DNA of 64,000 nt from an uncultured Oscillospiraceae bacterium (GTDB lineage Bacteria > Bacillota > Clostridia > Oscillospirales > Oscillospiraceae), in contig CANRFC010000005.1 in assembly GCA_947629795.1 (NCBI GenBank), positions 1 to 64,000 on the forward strand. Reading direction: 5' to 3'. Within the stretch, counting starts at the first letter, position 1; each line of letters begins with the position of its first letter. Under the pieces are notes generated by a model, which did not search any database, was not told the origin of the DNA, and was given only the letters and a program-made list of their open reading frames with translations. Made by a program: the position numbers and the translations under genes. Below are positions 26,924-35,758 of the stretch, piece by piece.

Positions 26924-27631
26924 TCATTGTATCAACTTTTCCTTCAAGTCAGCAATGGCCCGGCGCTCGATGCGGGAGACCTGGACCTGGCTGACGCCCA
27001 GGAGCTTGGCAGTCCTGTCCTGGGTGAGATTGTGGAAGTAGCGCAGGGCGATGACCTGTCGCTCCCGCTCCGGCAGAGCGGAGACCGCCTCCCGGAGGGC
27101 CAGACGCTCCACCGTCCGCTCCTCCATGCCGTCATCTCCCATCAACTGCTCCAGGGTCAGCCCGTCTCCCAGGTCCATCTGGAGGGAGTGGACGGGGGCG
27201 TTGGCAGTCTCGGCGGCGGCGATGTCCTCGGGGGACAGACCGGTCTCGGCAGCCAACTCCCGCAGCGTGGGCTCCCGGCCCAGCTCCCGCAGAAGCTTCT
27301 CCCCCGCCATAGCGATCGTGCTCCCCCGCTCCCGAAGGCTCCGGGAGACCTTCACTGCCCCGTCGTCCCGGAGGAAGCGCCGGATCTCTCCGGCGATCTT
27401 GGGTACGGCGTAGGTGGAGAATTGGGTGCCAAAGGCGGGGTCAAAGCCCCGCACCGCCTTGACAAAACCCAGGCTCCCCAACTGGTAGAGGTCCTCCGGG
27501 TCCACTCCGCGGCCGAAATAGCGGCGCACCACGCTCCATATAAGGCCGGAGTTCTCCTCCAGAAGGCGGGTGCAGGCCTCGTTGTCGCCGGCCCGGGCGG
27601 CTTCCAGCAGGGGCAAGGTATCGGCGCTCAC
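26924..27631 (-). CDS. sigF: Sporulation sigma factor sigma-F
   Basis: First forespore-specific sigma factor, 235 residues. Region 2 (DLYQLGSLGFVKAVRGFD, near 47-64), region 3 and region 4 (ERERQVIALRYFHNLTQDR, SQVQVSRIERRA) are complete. It is held inactive by SpoIIAB until SpoIIAA is dephosphorylated. The start is a GTG at 27631 overlapping the spoIIAB stop (GTGA). Its place after spoIIAA and spoIIAB confirms it is sigma-F and not sigma-G or sigma-B. Confidence 0.95.
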   Translation of the reverse strand: MSADTLPLLEAARAGDNEACTRLLEENSGLIWSVVRRYFGRGVDPEDLYQLGSLGFVKAVRGFDPAFGTQFSTYAVPKIAGEIRRFLRDDGAVKVSRSLRERGSTIAMAGEKLLRELGREPTLRELAAETGLSPEDIAAAETANAPVHSLQMDLGDGLTLEQLMGDDGMEERTVERLALREAVSALPERERQVIALRYFHNLTQDRTAKLLGVSQVQVSRIERRAIADLKEKLIQ

Positions 27632-28065
27632 CCCGGAAAACGGCGGGCGATGCGGCGGCGGAGGGTCACGGTGGTGCCCTTCCCCGGTCTGGAGCGCACC
27701 TTCACCGCGTCCATGAAGCTCTCCATGATGGTAAAACCCATGCCCGAGCGGTCAGCGCCGCCGGTGCTCCACAGGGGGGTGCGGGCCTGATCCACATCGG
27801 GGATGCCCACTCCCGAGTCCTTGACAACGATCTCCAGGGTGTTGTCCGGATAGAGACGCAGGCGCAGAACGATCAGGCCCAATTGATCGGGGTAGGCGTG
27901 GACGATGCAGTTGGTCACCGCCTCGCTCACCGCGGTCTTCACATCGTTGACCTCGTCCAGGGTGGGATCGAGCTGGGCGGCAAAGCAGGCCGCGGCGGTG
28001 CGGGCAAAGCCCTCGTTGGCGCTGCGGCTCCAGAAGGTCAGTTTGGCCTCGTTGACCGGTTTCAT
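27628..28065 (-). CDS. spoIIAB: Anti-sigma F factor (serine kinase)
   Basis: GHKL-type kinase of 145 residues that binds sigma-F and phosphorylates SpoIIAA. The N box is SEAVTNCIVHAYP, G1 is VKDSGVGIPD and G2 is ADRSGMGFTIMESFMD. ATG 28065 is favoured because AGGAGG lies eleven bases upstream; an ATG at 28074 would be only two bases from it. It follows spoIIAA by 15 bases. Confidence 0.95.
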   Translation of the reverse strand: MKPVNEAKLTFWSRSANEGFARTAAACFAAQLDPTLDEVNDVKTAVSEAVTNCIVHAYPDQLGLIVLRLRLYPDNTLEIVVKDSGVGIPDVDQARTPLWSTGGADRSGMGFTIMESFMDAVKVRSRPGKGTTVTLRRRIARRFPG

Positions 28066-28080
28066 ATGTACCATCTCCTC

Positions 28081-28389
28081 CTATTCATTCCAGGGTAAAA
28101 GCCTGTCCACCCCAGCGGCCTTGAGCACCTTGGCCGCCTGGTCAGGCACGTTTTGCAGCGTCACGCTCCCACGGAGGGCGACCATCCTCCGGTAAGCCCG
28201 CAGGACCAGGGCAATGCCGGAGGAATCCATAAAGGCCACCCCTCCCAGGTCCAGGGTAAGGCTCTTGGGCAAAGCGGCGTCCAGGCGGCGGGACAGCTCC
28301 TCCATGAGCTGCCGGGCGGCGTGGTGGTCTATCTCCCCTTCTACCCGGACGGTGAGGGCCCGGCCGGTCTCCTCGCAAGCGATAGGCAT
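28081..28389 (-). CDS. spoIIAA: Anti-sigma F factor antagonist
   Basis: STAS-domain protein of 102 residues. The phosphorylated serine lies in the motif FMDSSGIALVL. Unphosphorylated SpoIIAA displaces sigma-F from SpoIIAB. ATG 28389 follows AGGAGG by eight bases; a longer frame upstream lacks a ribosome-binding site. It heads the spoIIA operon. The upstream 60 bases contain TTGGAGAAAAT on the minus strand, faintly like a SigH -35 box, but I see no convincing -10. Confidence 0.92.
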   Translation of the reverse strand: MPIACEETGRALTVRVEGEIDHHAARQLMEELSRRLDAALPKSLTLDLGGVAFMDSSGIALVLRAYRRMVALRGSVTLQNVPDQAAKVLKAAGVDRLLPWNE

Positions 28390-28448
28390 GGTCTCTTCCT
28401 CCTCTCCCTCGCCTGGGGTCAAAGGCGGGGATATTTTCTCCAAAGCGC

Positions 28449-28482
28449 AAAAAATCGCTGTATCCCTTTGGGATACAGCGAT
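28449..28482 (-). terminator. Terminator of the lipoprotein gene
   Basis: Perfect 13-bp stem (28454-28466 with 28470-28482, 3-base loop) followed by six T on the minus strand. It isolates the spoIIA operon from the lipoprotein gene. Confidence 0.8.
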
Positions 28483-28509
28483 TATAGCGCACAGGCATGA
28501 AATTTTCTG

Positions 28510-29274
28510 TCAGAATATGGAATCGAAGTTGGTAAAGACCCACTTCTCTCCCACCTGGGCATAGGTGAAATCGTAGATCTGGGGGCTGTCGGGCGCCAAA
28601 GCGCCTGCGGAGTCCAGCAATTCCACCGTCACCCGGACAGTGCAGGCTGTGGGGGCGGGGTCGCCCTCCGGCCATAGGACGGCGGTGAGGGTCGCGCCCT
28701 TGTCAGAGGCGGGTTCCCGGCCGGCAGGGAGGGCGTAGAGGCCGTCCGGAGTCTCCTGGAAGGGGGCGGCGCCCTCCGGCGGAAGGACGGGCAAAAGAGC
28801 GTCTACGATCTCGTCTGAGAAGAGATTTTTCAGGTTTGCTCGCAGACTTTCCAGGGTCTCTACCCCCGGCTTTTTCACACGGTAGAGGGTCCTTTCGGGC
28901 TCTACCAGGGCGTCGTCAAAGTCCAGCATGAGGGCGCTGTCGTCATAGCCGGCAAACCAGGCGTAGAGACTGGAAGCCTCCCGGTAGGCGGCCAGGACTT
29001 CCTCATCGGTGGGACCTTGCCGGGCCGGCGCCTCGGTCTCCTGGGGAGTGGGACTTTCCGGAAGGGGCTGACTGCTCTCCTGCGGCGCAGCCGTGGGTAC
29101 TATGGCGGGGGTAGGCGTGGGCGGCGGAGTCGGCTCCGCCGGAGAGGCCGTCTCCCGGGGGGCACTGGGAGTGGGCAGGGGCCGGTCGGTGGGGGTGGTC
29201 ATCGGCCGGGCTCCCTGGCATCCCGCCAGGCAGACCAGGAGGGCCACCGCGCAGAATCCTTTCATTATTCGCAT
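28510..29274 (-). CDS. Hypothetical lipoprotein
   Basis: A 254-residue exported lipoprotein. The signal peptide ends in the lipobox LAGC (Cys near residue 18), followed by a Pro/Thr/Ser/Glu-rich linker (about 20-85) and a folded C-terminal domain of about 165 residues with SLYAWFAGYDDSAL and the end motif EKWVFTNFDSIF. I do not recognise the domain; it recalls secreted proteins with an NTF2/IseA-like fold. ATG 29274 has AGGAGG nine bases upstream. It has its own promoter and terminator. Confidence 0.75.
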   Translation of the reverse strand: MRIMKGFCAVALLVCLAGCQGARPMTTPTDRPLPTPSAPRETASPAEPTPPPTPTPAIVPTAAPQESSQPLPESPTPQETEAPARQGPTDEEVLAAYREASSLYAWFAGYDDSALMLDFDDALVEPERTLYRVKKPGVETLESLRANLKNLFSDEIVDALLPVLPPEGAAPFQETPDGLYALPAGREPASDKGATLTAVLWPEGDPAPTACTVRVTVELLDSAGALAPDSPQIYDFTYAQVGEKWVFTNFDSIF

Positions 29275-29318
29275 CAACTGACGCCTCCTTGCTGGGCGGG
29301 ATGGGTGCTTGTACCCCT

Positions 29319-29347
29319 ATTGTATCCACTTGGAGGGAAAAGCACAA
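29319..29347 (-). promoter_or_regulatory. Promoter of the lipoprotein gene
   Basis: On the minus strand: TTGTGC (29347-29342), a 17-base spacer and TACAAT (29324-29319). Confidence 0.6.
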
Positions 29348-29394
29348 CCACAACAGAGCGTCAAAAATCCTCCGTTCCCGCCGGGATCCGCCGT

Positions 29395-32034
29395 TTATCC
29401 CAGAGATGCGGCAGATTCCTCCAATTTGGCAATGAGGCTCTTGAGCTCCTCGGCCCGGGCCCGCTGGCCGTCCACCACCTGAGCGGGGGCCTTGTTCACA
29501 AAGTTGGGATTGCTCAGCCGGGCCTCCAGGCCCGCAAGCTCATTCTTCCGGGCGGCAAGCTCCTTTTCCACCCGCTTTTTCTCCTCAGCCAGGTCCACCA
29601 GCTCGGCCAGGGGCATGAAGATCCGGGCGGCGTGGGTCACCACGTCGATGAGCCCCTTCTCCCCTTCGGGAGCGGCGTCGGGAGTGGTGACGGTGACGCC
29701 GGAGGCGTAGGCCAGCCGCTGGAGCAGAGGGATGCCCTGGGCGAAGACCTGGCCATCGTCGGTGGCGATGGTGAGGTGGGCCTTCCTGGAGGGGGGAACA
29801 TTGAGTTCGGCCCGCTTGGTGCGCACCGCCCGGGTGGCGTCGATGATAAGGTCGATGGCCTGCTCCTCCCGGGGGAAGCGCAGGTCCTCCCGGTACTCCG
29901 GCCAGCGCTGGAGCATGAGGAACTCGCCCTCGGCATGGGGTAGAGCCTGGTAGATCTCCTCGGTGATGAAGGGCATGAAGGGGTGCAGGAGCTTGAGCAT
30001 CTCGGTGAGGACGTAGCAGAGCACCTGCTGGGCCTGTTCCTTGGCAGCGGGGTCCTCCCCCTGGAGGCGGGCCTTGGTGAACTCGATATACCAGTCGCAG
30101 TAGTCGTCCCAGATGAAGTCATAGATCTTCTGCGCAGCCACGCCCAACTCGTATTTGTCCATGTTCTCGGTCATCTGGGGGATGAGGTCGTTGAGCTTGG
30201 AGAGGATCCACTTGTCCTCGTTTTCCAGCTTTTCGGGCAGCTCACACCGGTCAATGGTCAGGTTCATCAGCACAAAGCGGCTGGCGTTCCAGATCTTGTT
30301 GGCAAAATTGCGCATGGCCTCGCAGCGACCGGGAATGAAGCGCATATCATTTCCGGGGGAATTGCCGGTGACCAGGTTGAAGCGCAGGGCATCGGCGCCG
30401 TATTCTTCGGCCACCACCAGGGGGTCGATACCGTTGCCCAGGGATTTGGACATTTTGCGGCCCTTTTCGTCCCGGACCAGGCCGTGGATAAGCACGGTGT
30501 GGAAGGGGGCCTTGCCGGTGTGCGCACAGCCGGAGAAGATCATCCGGGCCACCCAGAAGAAGATGATGTCGTAGCCGGTGACCAGCACGTCGGTGGGATA
30601 GAAATACTTCAGATCCTCGGTCTCCTCGGGCCAGCCCAGGGTGGAGAAGGGCCACAGGGCGCTGGAGAACCAGGTGTCCAGCACGTCCTCCTCCTGGACG
30701 ATATTTTTGGAGTGGCAGTGGGCACATTCGGTGGGGTCGGTCTCGGAGACGGTGTACTCGCCGCAGTCAGCGCACTTCCAGGCGGGGATGCGGTGTCCCC
30801 ACCAGAGCTGGCGGGAGATGCACCAATCCCGGACGTTTTCCATCCAGTTGATATAGGTCTTGGAGAAGCGGTCGGGGACAAACTTGGTCTCCCCGTCCCT
30901 CACCACCCGCAGGGCCTCCTTGGCCAGGGGCTCCATCTTCACGAACCACTGGGCGGAGATGAGGGGCTCCACGTCGTTGTGGCAGCGGTAGCAGGTGCCC
31001 ACGTTGTGCTTGTAGTCCTCCACCTTCACCAGGTAGCCGCCCTCCTCCAGGTCGGCTACAATGGCCTTCCGGGCGGCGTAGCGGTCCATACCGGAGTATT
31101 TTCCGTAGCCCTCCACCACCTTGCCGTTGTCGTCCAGGACCCGGATGGTCTCCAGGTTGTGGCGCAGGCCCACCTCAAAGTCGTTGGGGTCGTGGGCGGG
31201 GGTCATCTTGACGCAGCCGGTGCCAAACTCCTTCTCCACGTACTCGTCGGCCACAATGGGCATCTCCCGGCCCACCAGGGGCAGGATGCAGGTCTTGCCC
31301 ACGATATCGGTATACCGCTCATCCTCCGGGTTGACGGCCACGCCGGTATCGCCCAGCATGGTCTCGGGCCGGGTGGTGGCCACGATGACCCAGCGGTCGG
31401 TCTCCCCCTTGATGGGGTAGCGGATGTGCCACAGGTGGCCCGGCTTGTCCTGGTACTCCACCTCGGCGTCAGAGAGGGCGGTGACGCAGTGGGGGCACCA
31501 GTTGATGATGCGGGAGCCCTTGTAGATGAGGCCCTTGTCGTACAGGGAGACGAACACATGGCGGACGGCCTTGGACAGGCCCTCGTCCATGGTGAAGCGG
31601 GCGCGGGACCAGTCGCAGGAGACGCCCAGCTTCTTCTGCTGGGCCACGATGCGGCTGCCGTACTTCTCCTTCCAGGCCCAGACACGCTCCAGGAAAGCCT
31701 CCCGGCCCAGGTCGTAGCGGGTCTTGCCCTCATTCTCCCGCAGGTCCTCCTCCACCTTGATCTGGGTGGCGATGCCGGCGTGGTCGGTGCCGGGGACCCA
31801 GAGGGCGGCGTAGCCCTCCATCCGCTTGAAACGGATGAGGATGTCCTGGAGGGTGCAGTCCATGGCGTGGCCCATGTGGAGCTGGCCGGTGACATTGGGG
31901 GGCGGCATGACAATGGTGAAGGGCTTCTTGTCCGGGTCGCGCTGACCCACGAAACAGCCGTTCTTCTCCCACTGCTCGTAGATGCCGGCCTCTACTTCTT
32001 TGGGCTCGTAAGCCTTGGGCAGGTCTTTTCTCAT
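29395..32034 (-). CDS. valS: Valyl-tRNA synthetase
   Basis: Charges tRNA-Val and edits threonine. Full length at 879 residues. Class I motifs: HMGH after PPPNVTGQL (near residue 56) and KMSKS in [10 protein letters not shown] (near 527). The CP1 editing domain lies between; a zinc-binding segment contains CADCGEY and CAHCHSKN. The C-terminal coiled-coil arm (about 800-879) is present. It is the second gene of a T-box operon, 21 bases after the YcxB-like gene. Confidence 0.97.
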   Translation of the reverse strand: MRKDLPKAYEPKEVEAGIYEQWEKNGCFVGQRDPDKKPFTIVMPPPNVTGQLHMGHAMDCTLQDILIRFKRMEGYAALWVPGTDHAGIATQIKVEEDLRENEGKTRYDLGREAFLERVWAWKEKYGSRIVAQQKKLGVSCDWSRARFTMDEGLSKAVRHVFVSLYDKGLIYKGSRIINWCPHCVTALSDAEVEYQDKPGHLWHIRYPIKGETDRWVIVATTRPETMLGDTGVAVNPEDERYTDIVGKTCILPLVGREMPIVADEYVEKEFGTGCVKMTPAHDPNDFEVGLRHNLETIRVLDDNGKVVEGYGKYSGMDRYAARKAIVADLEEGGYLVKVEDYKHNVGTCYRCHNDVEPLISAQWFVKMEPLAKEALRVVRDGETKFVPDRFSKTYINWMENVRDWCISRQLWWGHRIPAWKCADCGEYTVSETDPTECAHCHSKNIVQEEDVLDTWFSSALWPFSTLGWPEETEDLKYFYPTDVLVTGYDIIFFWVARMIFSGCAHTGKAPFHTVLIHGLVRDEKGRKMSKSLGNGIDPLVVAEEYGADALRFNLVTGNSPGNDMRFIPGRCEAMRNFANKIWNASRFVLMNLTIDRCELPEKLENEDKWILSKLNDLIPQMTENMDKYELGVAAQKIYDFIWDDYCDWYIEFTKARLQGEDPAAKEQAQQVLCYVLTEMLKLLHPFMPFITEEIYQALPHAEGEFLMLQRWPEYREDLRFPREEQAIDLIIDATRAVRTKRAELNVPPSRKAHLTIATDDGQVFAQGIPLLQRLAYASGVTVTTPDAAPEGEKGLIDVVTHAARIFMPLAELVDLAEEKKRVEKELAARKNELAGLEARLSNPNFVNKAPAQVVDGQRARAEELKSLIAKLEESAASLG

Positions 32035-32055
32035 GTTGGTCTCCTCCTATTCTGA

Positions 32056-32580
32056 TCAGTGGATCTCTTTGATCTCAGTGCCGAACTTTTCTGCCAAAAA
32101 CCGCTCCAGCGGAGCGACGGTCTCCTCCGGAATGACCCTCCGGGGGAGGATCAGCGCATGTTTCTTGTCCAGAAACAGAAGATAGCTTCCCCGGCTGCGG
32201 TATACGTCGATGAAGCCCTTCCAGGGGTAGAAGCCCTCCCCCTTCAGACTGTGTTCCCGCAGGCCCTCTTCATCCAAAACTACCGTCAGCTCACCGGTGT
32301 CCTTTAACAACATCCGGCGGCTCTGCCACGCGGCAAGGCGGTGCCGCAGGAAGGGAGACGCACACAGCAGCGCACCAATGACCAGGGCTATAAGCGCCAC
32401 GGGAAAAGCGCTCTTTCCTTGCAGGTGGATCAGAAATCCCGCCGCAAGCAGGTCTGATCCGCCGATAAGCAGCCAGAGGATATTCGTGATCCGCGTCAGC
32501 CAGCGGCGATAGGCCTTGGATACCACCCGGTTGAGGCTCACAAGGTCTTCAAACTCGTATGCAAACTGAAATTGGAACAC
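32056..32580 (-). CDS. YcxB-like membrane protein in the valS T-box operon
   Basis: A 174-residue protein with two adjacent membrane helices (about 28-75) and a C-terminal soluble domain of the YcxB type, with EGFYPWKGFIDVYRSRGSYLLFLDK. The start is a GTG at 32580, seven bases after AAGGTGA. It lies between the valine T-box and valS and should be induced when tRNA-Val is uncharged. YcxB-domain proteins have no established role. A PH-like fold at the membrane is suggested by the shape, as inference. Confidence 0.78.
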   Translation of the reverse strand: MFQFQFAYEFEDLVSLNRVVSKAYRRWLTRITNILWLLIGGSDLLAAGFLIHLQGKSAFPVALIALVIGALLCASPFLRHRLAAWQSRRMLLKDTGELTVVLDEEGLREHSLKGEGFYPWKGFIDVYRSRGSYLLFLDKKHALILPRRVIPEETVAPLERFLAEKFGTEIKEIH

Positions 32581-32599
32581 CGCATCTCACCTTCTTGAC

Positions 32600-32630
32600 A
32601 AAAAACGCCCCGAGCCAATGGCTCGGGGCG
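32600..32630 (-). terminator. T-box regulated terminator
   Basis: Perfect 11-bp stem (32606-32616 with 32620-32630, 3-base loop) followed by six T on the minus strand. It is the expression platform of the valine T-box. Confidence 0.85.
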
Positions 32631-32858
32631 AACAAAGTCCGTGTTACCACCCGAATTCAGGCGCAAGGTGCCTGCACTCTCCACCCTTAACGCGGGAGAC
32701 GGCGGGGCTTACTCCGGGCCGGTGAGGACACCGGCCCTTACGCTGGGCTCCGCGGCTCAGGGGCGACCTTCGGTTCCGGGGTCACGGAGCCTTGCACCGG
32801 CCGGCTCCTCTCTCGGCTTTCCCCAGGACGTACTCCTCCCCTTCTGTGCCTTTGAACT
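32600..32858 (-). promoter_or_regulatory. T-box riboswitch, valine-specific
   Basis: The minus-strand T-box core GGGTGGTAACACGG is at 32652-32639, followed by the terminator. The proposed specifier is GTC (Val) at 32767-32765, in the context GAAGGTCGCCCCTGAGCC, which lines up with the alanine T-box (CAAGCCACTCCCGAGCC). The downstream valS confirms the specificity. Confidence 0.88.
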
Positions 32859-32864
32859 TGTCAT

Positions 32865-32893
32865 AGTATATGTGATTTTCCCGAAAAAGTCAA
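32865..32893 (-). promoter_or_regulatory. Promoter of the valS T-box operon
   Basis: On the minus strand: TTGACT (32893-32888), a 17-base spacer and TATACT (32870-32865). Confidence 0.7.
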
Positions 32894-32939
32894 GAGTCTC
32901 TGCCTCCGGAGTGCCGCTGGTACGCAAATGCTCTCATTT

Positions 32940-33383
32940 TTACATCAAGCCCCGGGCAAATTCTTTAGCCTTCTCCAAGTCGGAGCGGTCCGGATGGCCC
33001 TTGGCGAGACCGCCCACCAGCTTGAATGGCCCAAAGGTATCAAATCCGCGGCACCAGAAGCTGCCCACGCAGGTGAGCCCCTTTCCCTCCAGCATGTCCG
33101 CCATCCTCTTGGCATAGTCCCCGTTGTTCGCCCCGCAGGTGCAGACTGCGAACGCCCGCTGCCCCTCACGGAACACGGCCCGCTCCAAAAAGGTCTGCAT
33201 GGCATTGTGGACCTTACCAAAGTATATGCCCGAGGCAATGCCCACCAGGTCGAAATCTGAGAGATCTGCTTTCTGCTCCTGTGTCAGATCCACCAATTCC
33301 GCGCCCAGGACCTCCGCCATGGCTTCCGCGACCTTTTTGGTGTTGCCGTGATGGCTCGACGCATACAGAATGACTGCTTTCAT
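32940..33383 (-). CDS. Flavodoxin family protein
   Basis: A 147-residue FMN-binding electron carrier or FMN-dependent oxidoreductase. The phosphate-binding loop is YASSHHGNTKKVA at residues 7-19; further FMN-contact segments are ASGIYFGKVHNAM and CTCGANNGDYAKRM. The Cys-rich CTCGANN stretch is found in the MJ0732/NrdI-distant flavodoxin branch common in Clostridia. The ATG at 33383 is preceded by GGGAGGAG. Monocistronic; partner unknown. Confidence 0.88.
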   Translation of the reverse strand: MKAVILYASSHHGNTKKVAEAMAEVLGAELVDLTQEQKADLSDFDLVGIASGIYFGKVHNAMQTFLERAVFREGQRAFAVCTCGANNGDYAKRMADMLEGKGLTCVGSFWCRGFDTFGPFKLVGGLAKGHPDRSDLEKAKEFARGLM

Positions 33384-33478
33384 CCGGTATCTCCTCCCTT
33401 TTCATGCTATGCTTCGGACTGTTATGACCCGGAAGCCCGGTACGGTCCACATACGGGCCGGGTATCGGCCTGTCGGGA

Positions 33479-34387
33479 TCACCGACTTTGGACTTCTGCT
33501 TTCTTTTTGTGCAAAAATGAAAACTTGGTCTCGGAACAGATGACCCCCAGGAAAATGACCACAAAGCCCAGAGACATCACCACTGTCAGGTCCTCGGTGC
33601 CCATCACCACTGAGGCCAGCACGCCGAAGGGAGCCTCCAGAGAGAGCAGCACGGCGGCAGTGGCAGGCGGGACATATTTCTGGCCGATATTCTGGAAGAG
33701 CAGACCCACATCAGAGGCCAGCACCGCCAGGGCCACGATGCCCATCCAGCCCTCCAGAGGGACATCGGTGGGGAAAGGCTCCCGGGTGAGGAAGGCGCAC
33801 ACCCAGCTCCACAGCCCAAAGAAGGCAAATTGGAGGGTGGTGATGAGGAAGGTGTTCAGGGCCTTGGCACAGCGCTCCACCGCCACCATATGTGCGGCAA
33901 AGAAAAAGCCGCAGATGAGGGTCAGGCCGTCTCCCACATTCAGGGCTCCCCCCTCCCCGGGGGAGGAAAGAGCCACCATTCCAATGCCCACGATACACAG
34001 AAAGGCCGCCGCCACGTTATACCGGTCGGGCCGGCGCTTGGACACCGCCCAGTGGAGAAAGGGCACGATGACGCAGTAGATGGCGGTCAGAAAGGCGTTT
34101 TTCCCCGGTGTGGTGCGCTCCAGGCCAAAGGTCTGGATGGAGTAGGACAGAAAGAGGAGCGTCCCCAACAGGGCTCCGACCTTGATATACTGCCGGTCCA
34201 GGAGCTTCCAGGTCTTCCAGCATACCAGCCCCAGGAGAATGGCAGCCAGAGAAAATCGGAAGGCCAGAAGATAAAAGGGGGTAAAGCTATCCAGACTGTT
34301 CTTCATCCCCACAAAGGCGACGCCCCAGATAAAAGGGGTGATCACCAGCATGGGCTTGGCAAAGCGGCGCAGGATGGTTTCGTTCAT
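33479..34387 (-). CDS. EamA-family (DMT) transporter
   Basis: A 302-residue membrane protein with ten predicted helices in two EamA repeats (about 10-140 and 155-290). Motifs: PFIWGVAFVGMKNSLDSF at the start and FLTAIYCVIVPFLHW in the middle. Members export amino acids or metabolites such as threonine, cysteine or purines; the substrate here is unknown. It is divergent from the 3-methyladenine glycosylase gene, with only 57 bases between start codons. The nearest Shine-Dalgarno (AAGGAG) is 14 bases away, so translation may be weak or the start slightly different. Confidence 0.87.
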   Translation of the reverse strand: MNETILRRFAKPMLVITPFIWGVAFVGMKNSLDSFTPFYLLAFRFSLAAILLGLVCWKTWKLLDRQYIKVGALLGTLLFLSYSIQTFGLERTTPGKNAFLTAIYCVIVPFLHWAVSKRRPDRYNVAAAFLCIVGIGMVALSSPGEGGALNVGDGLTLICGFFFAAHMVAVERCAKALNTFLITTLQFAFFGLWSWVCAFLTREPFPTDVPLEGWMGIVALAVLASDVGLLFQNIGQKYVPPATAAVLLSLEAPFGVLASVVMGTEDLTVVMSLGFVVIFLGVICSETKFSFLHKKKAEVQSR

Positions 34388-34392
34388 AACGG

Positions 34393-34421
34393 TTGTCTAA
34401 ACTCCTTTGATATGCTACAAT
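34393..34421 (+). promoter_or_regulatory. Promoter of the glycosylase-HAD operon
   Basis: TTGTCT (34393-34398), a 17-base spacer and TACAAT (34416-34421). Confidence 0.65.
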
Positions 34422-34444
34422 AAGACTGAAGTCGAGGTGTGGGA

Positions 34445-35035
34445 ATGGAAAAACTGACGCGGGATTTTTACGGGCGCGATACTCTTACCGTGGCAAGAGA
34501 GCTGTTGGGAAAGTATCTGGTCCGGGTGGTGGATGGCCGGGCCCTCACCGTCCGGCTCACCGAGACCGAGGCCTATATCGGACGGCTGGACAAGGCGTGC
34601 CACGCCTATAACTACAAGCGCACCAAGCGGACTGAGACCCTGTTTGCGCCGCCGGGAACGGCCTATCTCTACCTCATTTACGGCATGTATACCTGTCTTA
34701 ACCTGGTCACCGAGGCGGAAGGAGAGCCCGCCGCCGTACTCATCCGGGCCGGGGAGCCGGTGACCCAGGTCGATGCCGATGCCATTTCTGTCAAGCGTTT
34801 TGGCTGTACAGTGGCTCAGATGTCCGGCTATCAAAGGAAAAATTTCCTCAATGGCCCCGGCAAGCTGTGTAAAGGTTTAAGCCTTACCACTGCTCAAAAC
34901 GGGCTTTCCCTTCTGGGGGAAGAGCTCTATGTCCTGGACAGCGGCGAGCGGCCGCAGAAAATCCATGTGGGCAAGCGCATTGGGATCGACTACGCCGAGG
35001 AAGCGGCAGATTTTCCCTGGAGGTTTTATCTATGA
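34445..35035 (+). CDS. DNA-3-methyladenine glycosylase (AAG/MPG family)
   Basis: Base-excision repair enzyme of 196 residues that removes alkylated or deaminated purines. AAG-family motifs: LTRDFYGRDTLTVARELLGK, the catalytic region TETEAYIG with the water-activating Glu, HAYNYKRTKR, and YLIYGMYTCLNLV. The ATG at 34445 is preferred; an in-frame GTG at 34439 lies inside the GAGGTG ribosome-binding site. It overlaps the HAD gene by four bases. Confidence 0.93.
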   Translation: MEKLTRDFYGRDTLTVARELLGKYLVRVVDGRALTVRLTETEAYIGRLDKACHAYNYKRTKRTETLFAPPGTAYLYLIYGMYTCLNLVTEAEGEPAAVLIRAGEPVTQVDADAISVKRFGCTVAQMSGYQRKNFLNGPGKLCKGLSLTTAQNGLSLLGEELYVLDSGERPQKIHVGKRIGIDYAEEAADFPWRFYL

Positions 35036-35661
35036 TGCTCTTTTTGGATCTGGACGGCACCCTCATCGACTCCAACGGGGTCTGGCTGGAGGTGGACCGG
35101 GAATTCCTGGCCAAGCGGGGACTGGAGGTCACACCGGAGTACAGCTACACCGTGGGGCACTCCATCGCTCCGGTGGCAGCCCAGTTCACCCTGGACTACT
35201 ACCACCTGAATGAGGACCCGGAGGCCATTCTGGCCGAGTGGCAGGCCATGGCCCAGGACGCCTATGCCCGCACCATTCCCGCTAAGCCGGGGGCGCTGGC
35301 CCTTCTGGAAAAGATGAAGGGACGGGGGCAGCCCATGGCCCTGCTCTCTTCGGGGATCCCGGCGCTTTCTATGCTGGCGGTGCGCCGCCTGGGCTTTGAC
35401 CGCTATCTGGACGGCTATTTCTTTGCCCACGATGTGGGGTTGGAGAAGCGGGATCCCCGGGTCTACCGCCTGGCGGCGGAGAAGTTCGACCTCTCCCCCA
35501 CCTGCTGCACCCTCATCGAGGACGCCCCGGACAACTGCGCTGCGGCGGCCGGCGTGGGCTTTACCGTCATCGGCGTCTACGACGACTTTTATGCCCCCCG
35601 CTGGGAGGATGTAAAGGCCAACAGCCGCCGGGCCATTCAGAGCCTGGAGGAACTGCTGTGA
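35032..35661 (+). CDS. HAD-family phosphatase
   Basis: A 209-residue HAD hydrolase. Motif I is FLDLDGTLIDS, motif II SSG, and motifs III and IV are GLEKRDPRVY and IEDAPDNCAAA. The cap insert (about 15-85) is the helical C1 type of the phosphoglycolate phosphatase / beta-phosphoglucomutase group. Its substrate is unknown; coupling (ATGA) with a DNA glycosylase recalls phosphoglycolate phosphatase, which clears DNA-repair debris, but this is inference. Confidence 0.87.
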   Translation: MMLFLDLDGTLIDSNGVWLEVDREFLAKRGLEVTPEYSYTVGHSIAPVAAQFTLDYYHLNEDPEAILAEWQAMAQDAYARTIPAKPGALALLEKMKGRGQPMALLSSGIPALSMLAVRRLGFDRYLDGYFFAHDVGLEKRDPRVYRLAAEKFDLSPTCCTLIEDAPDNCAAAAGVGFTVIGVYDDFYAPRWEDVKANSRRAIQSLEELL

Positions 35662-35718
35662 TTTGCTTTTCCTTGAAGGGAAACGCAGGCAAAAGGAACT
35701 TCCATAAGGGACCGGGGT

Positions 35719-35749
35719 AGGACTTTGACCTTTGCGTCAAAGTCCTTTT
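35719..35749 (+). terminator. Terminator of the glycosylase-HAD operon
   Basis: 11-bp stem (35719-35729 with 35736-35746) followed by TTTT. It lies between convergent genes. Confidence 0.65.
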
Positions 35750-35758
35750 CCTATACCC

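Noticed and set aside
29983..32055. Plus-strand open frame of 690 codons antisense to valS
   Set aside because: Shadow of valS, which has both class I signatures.
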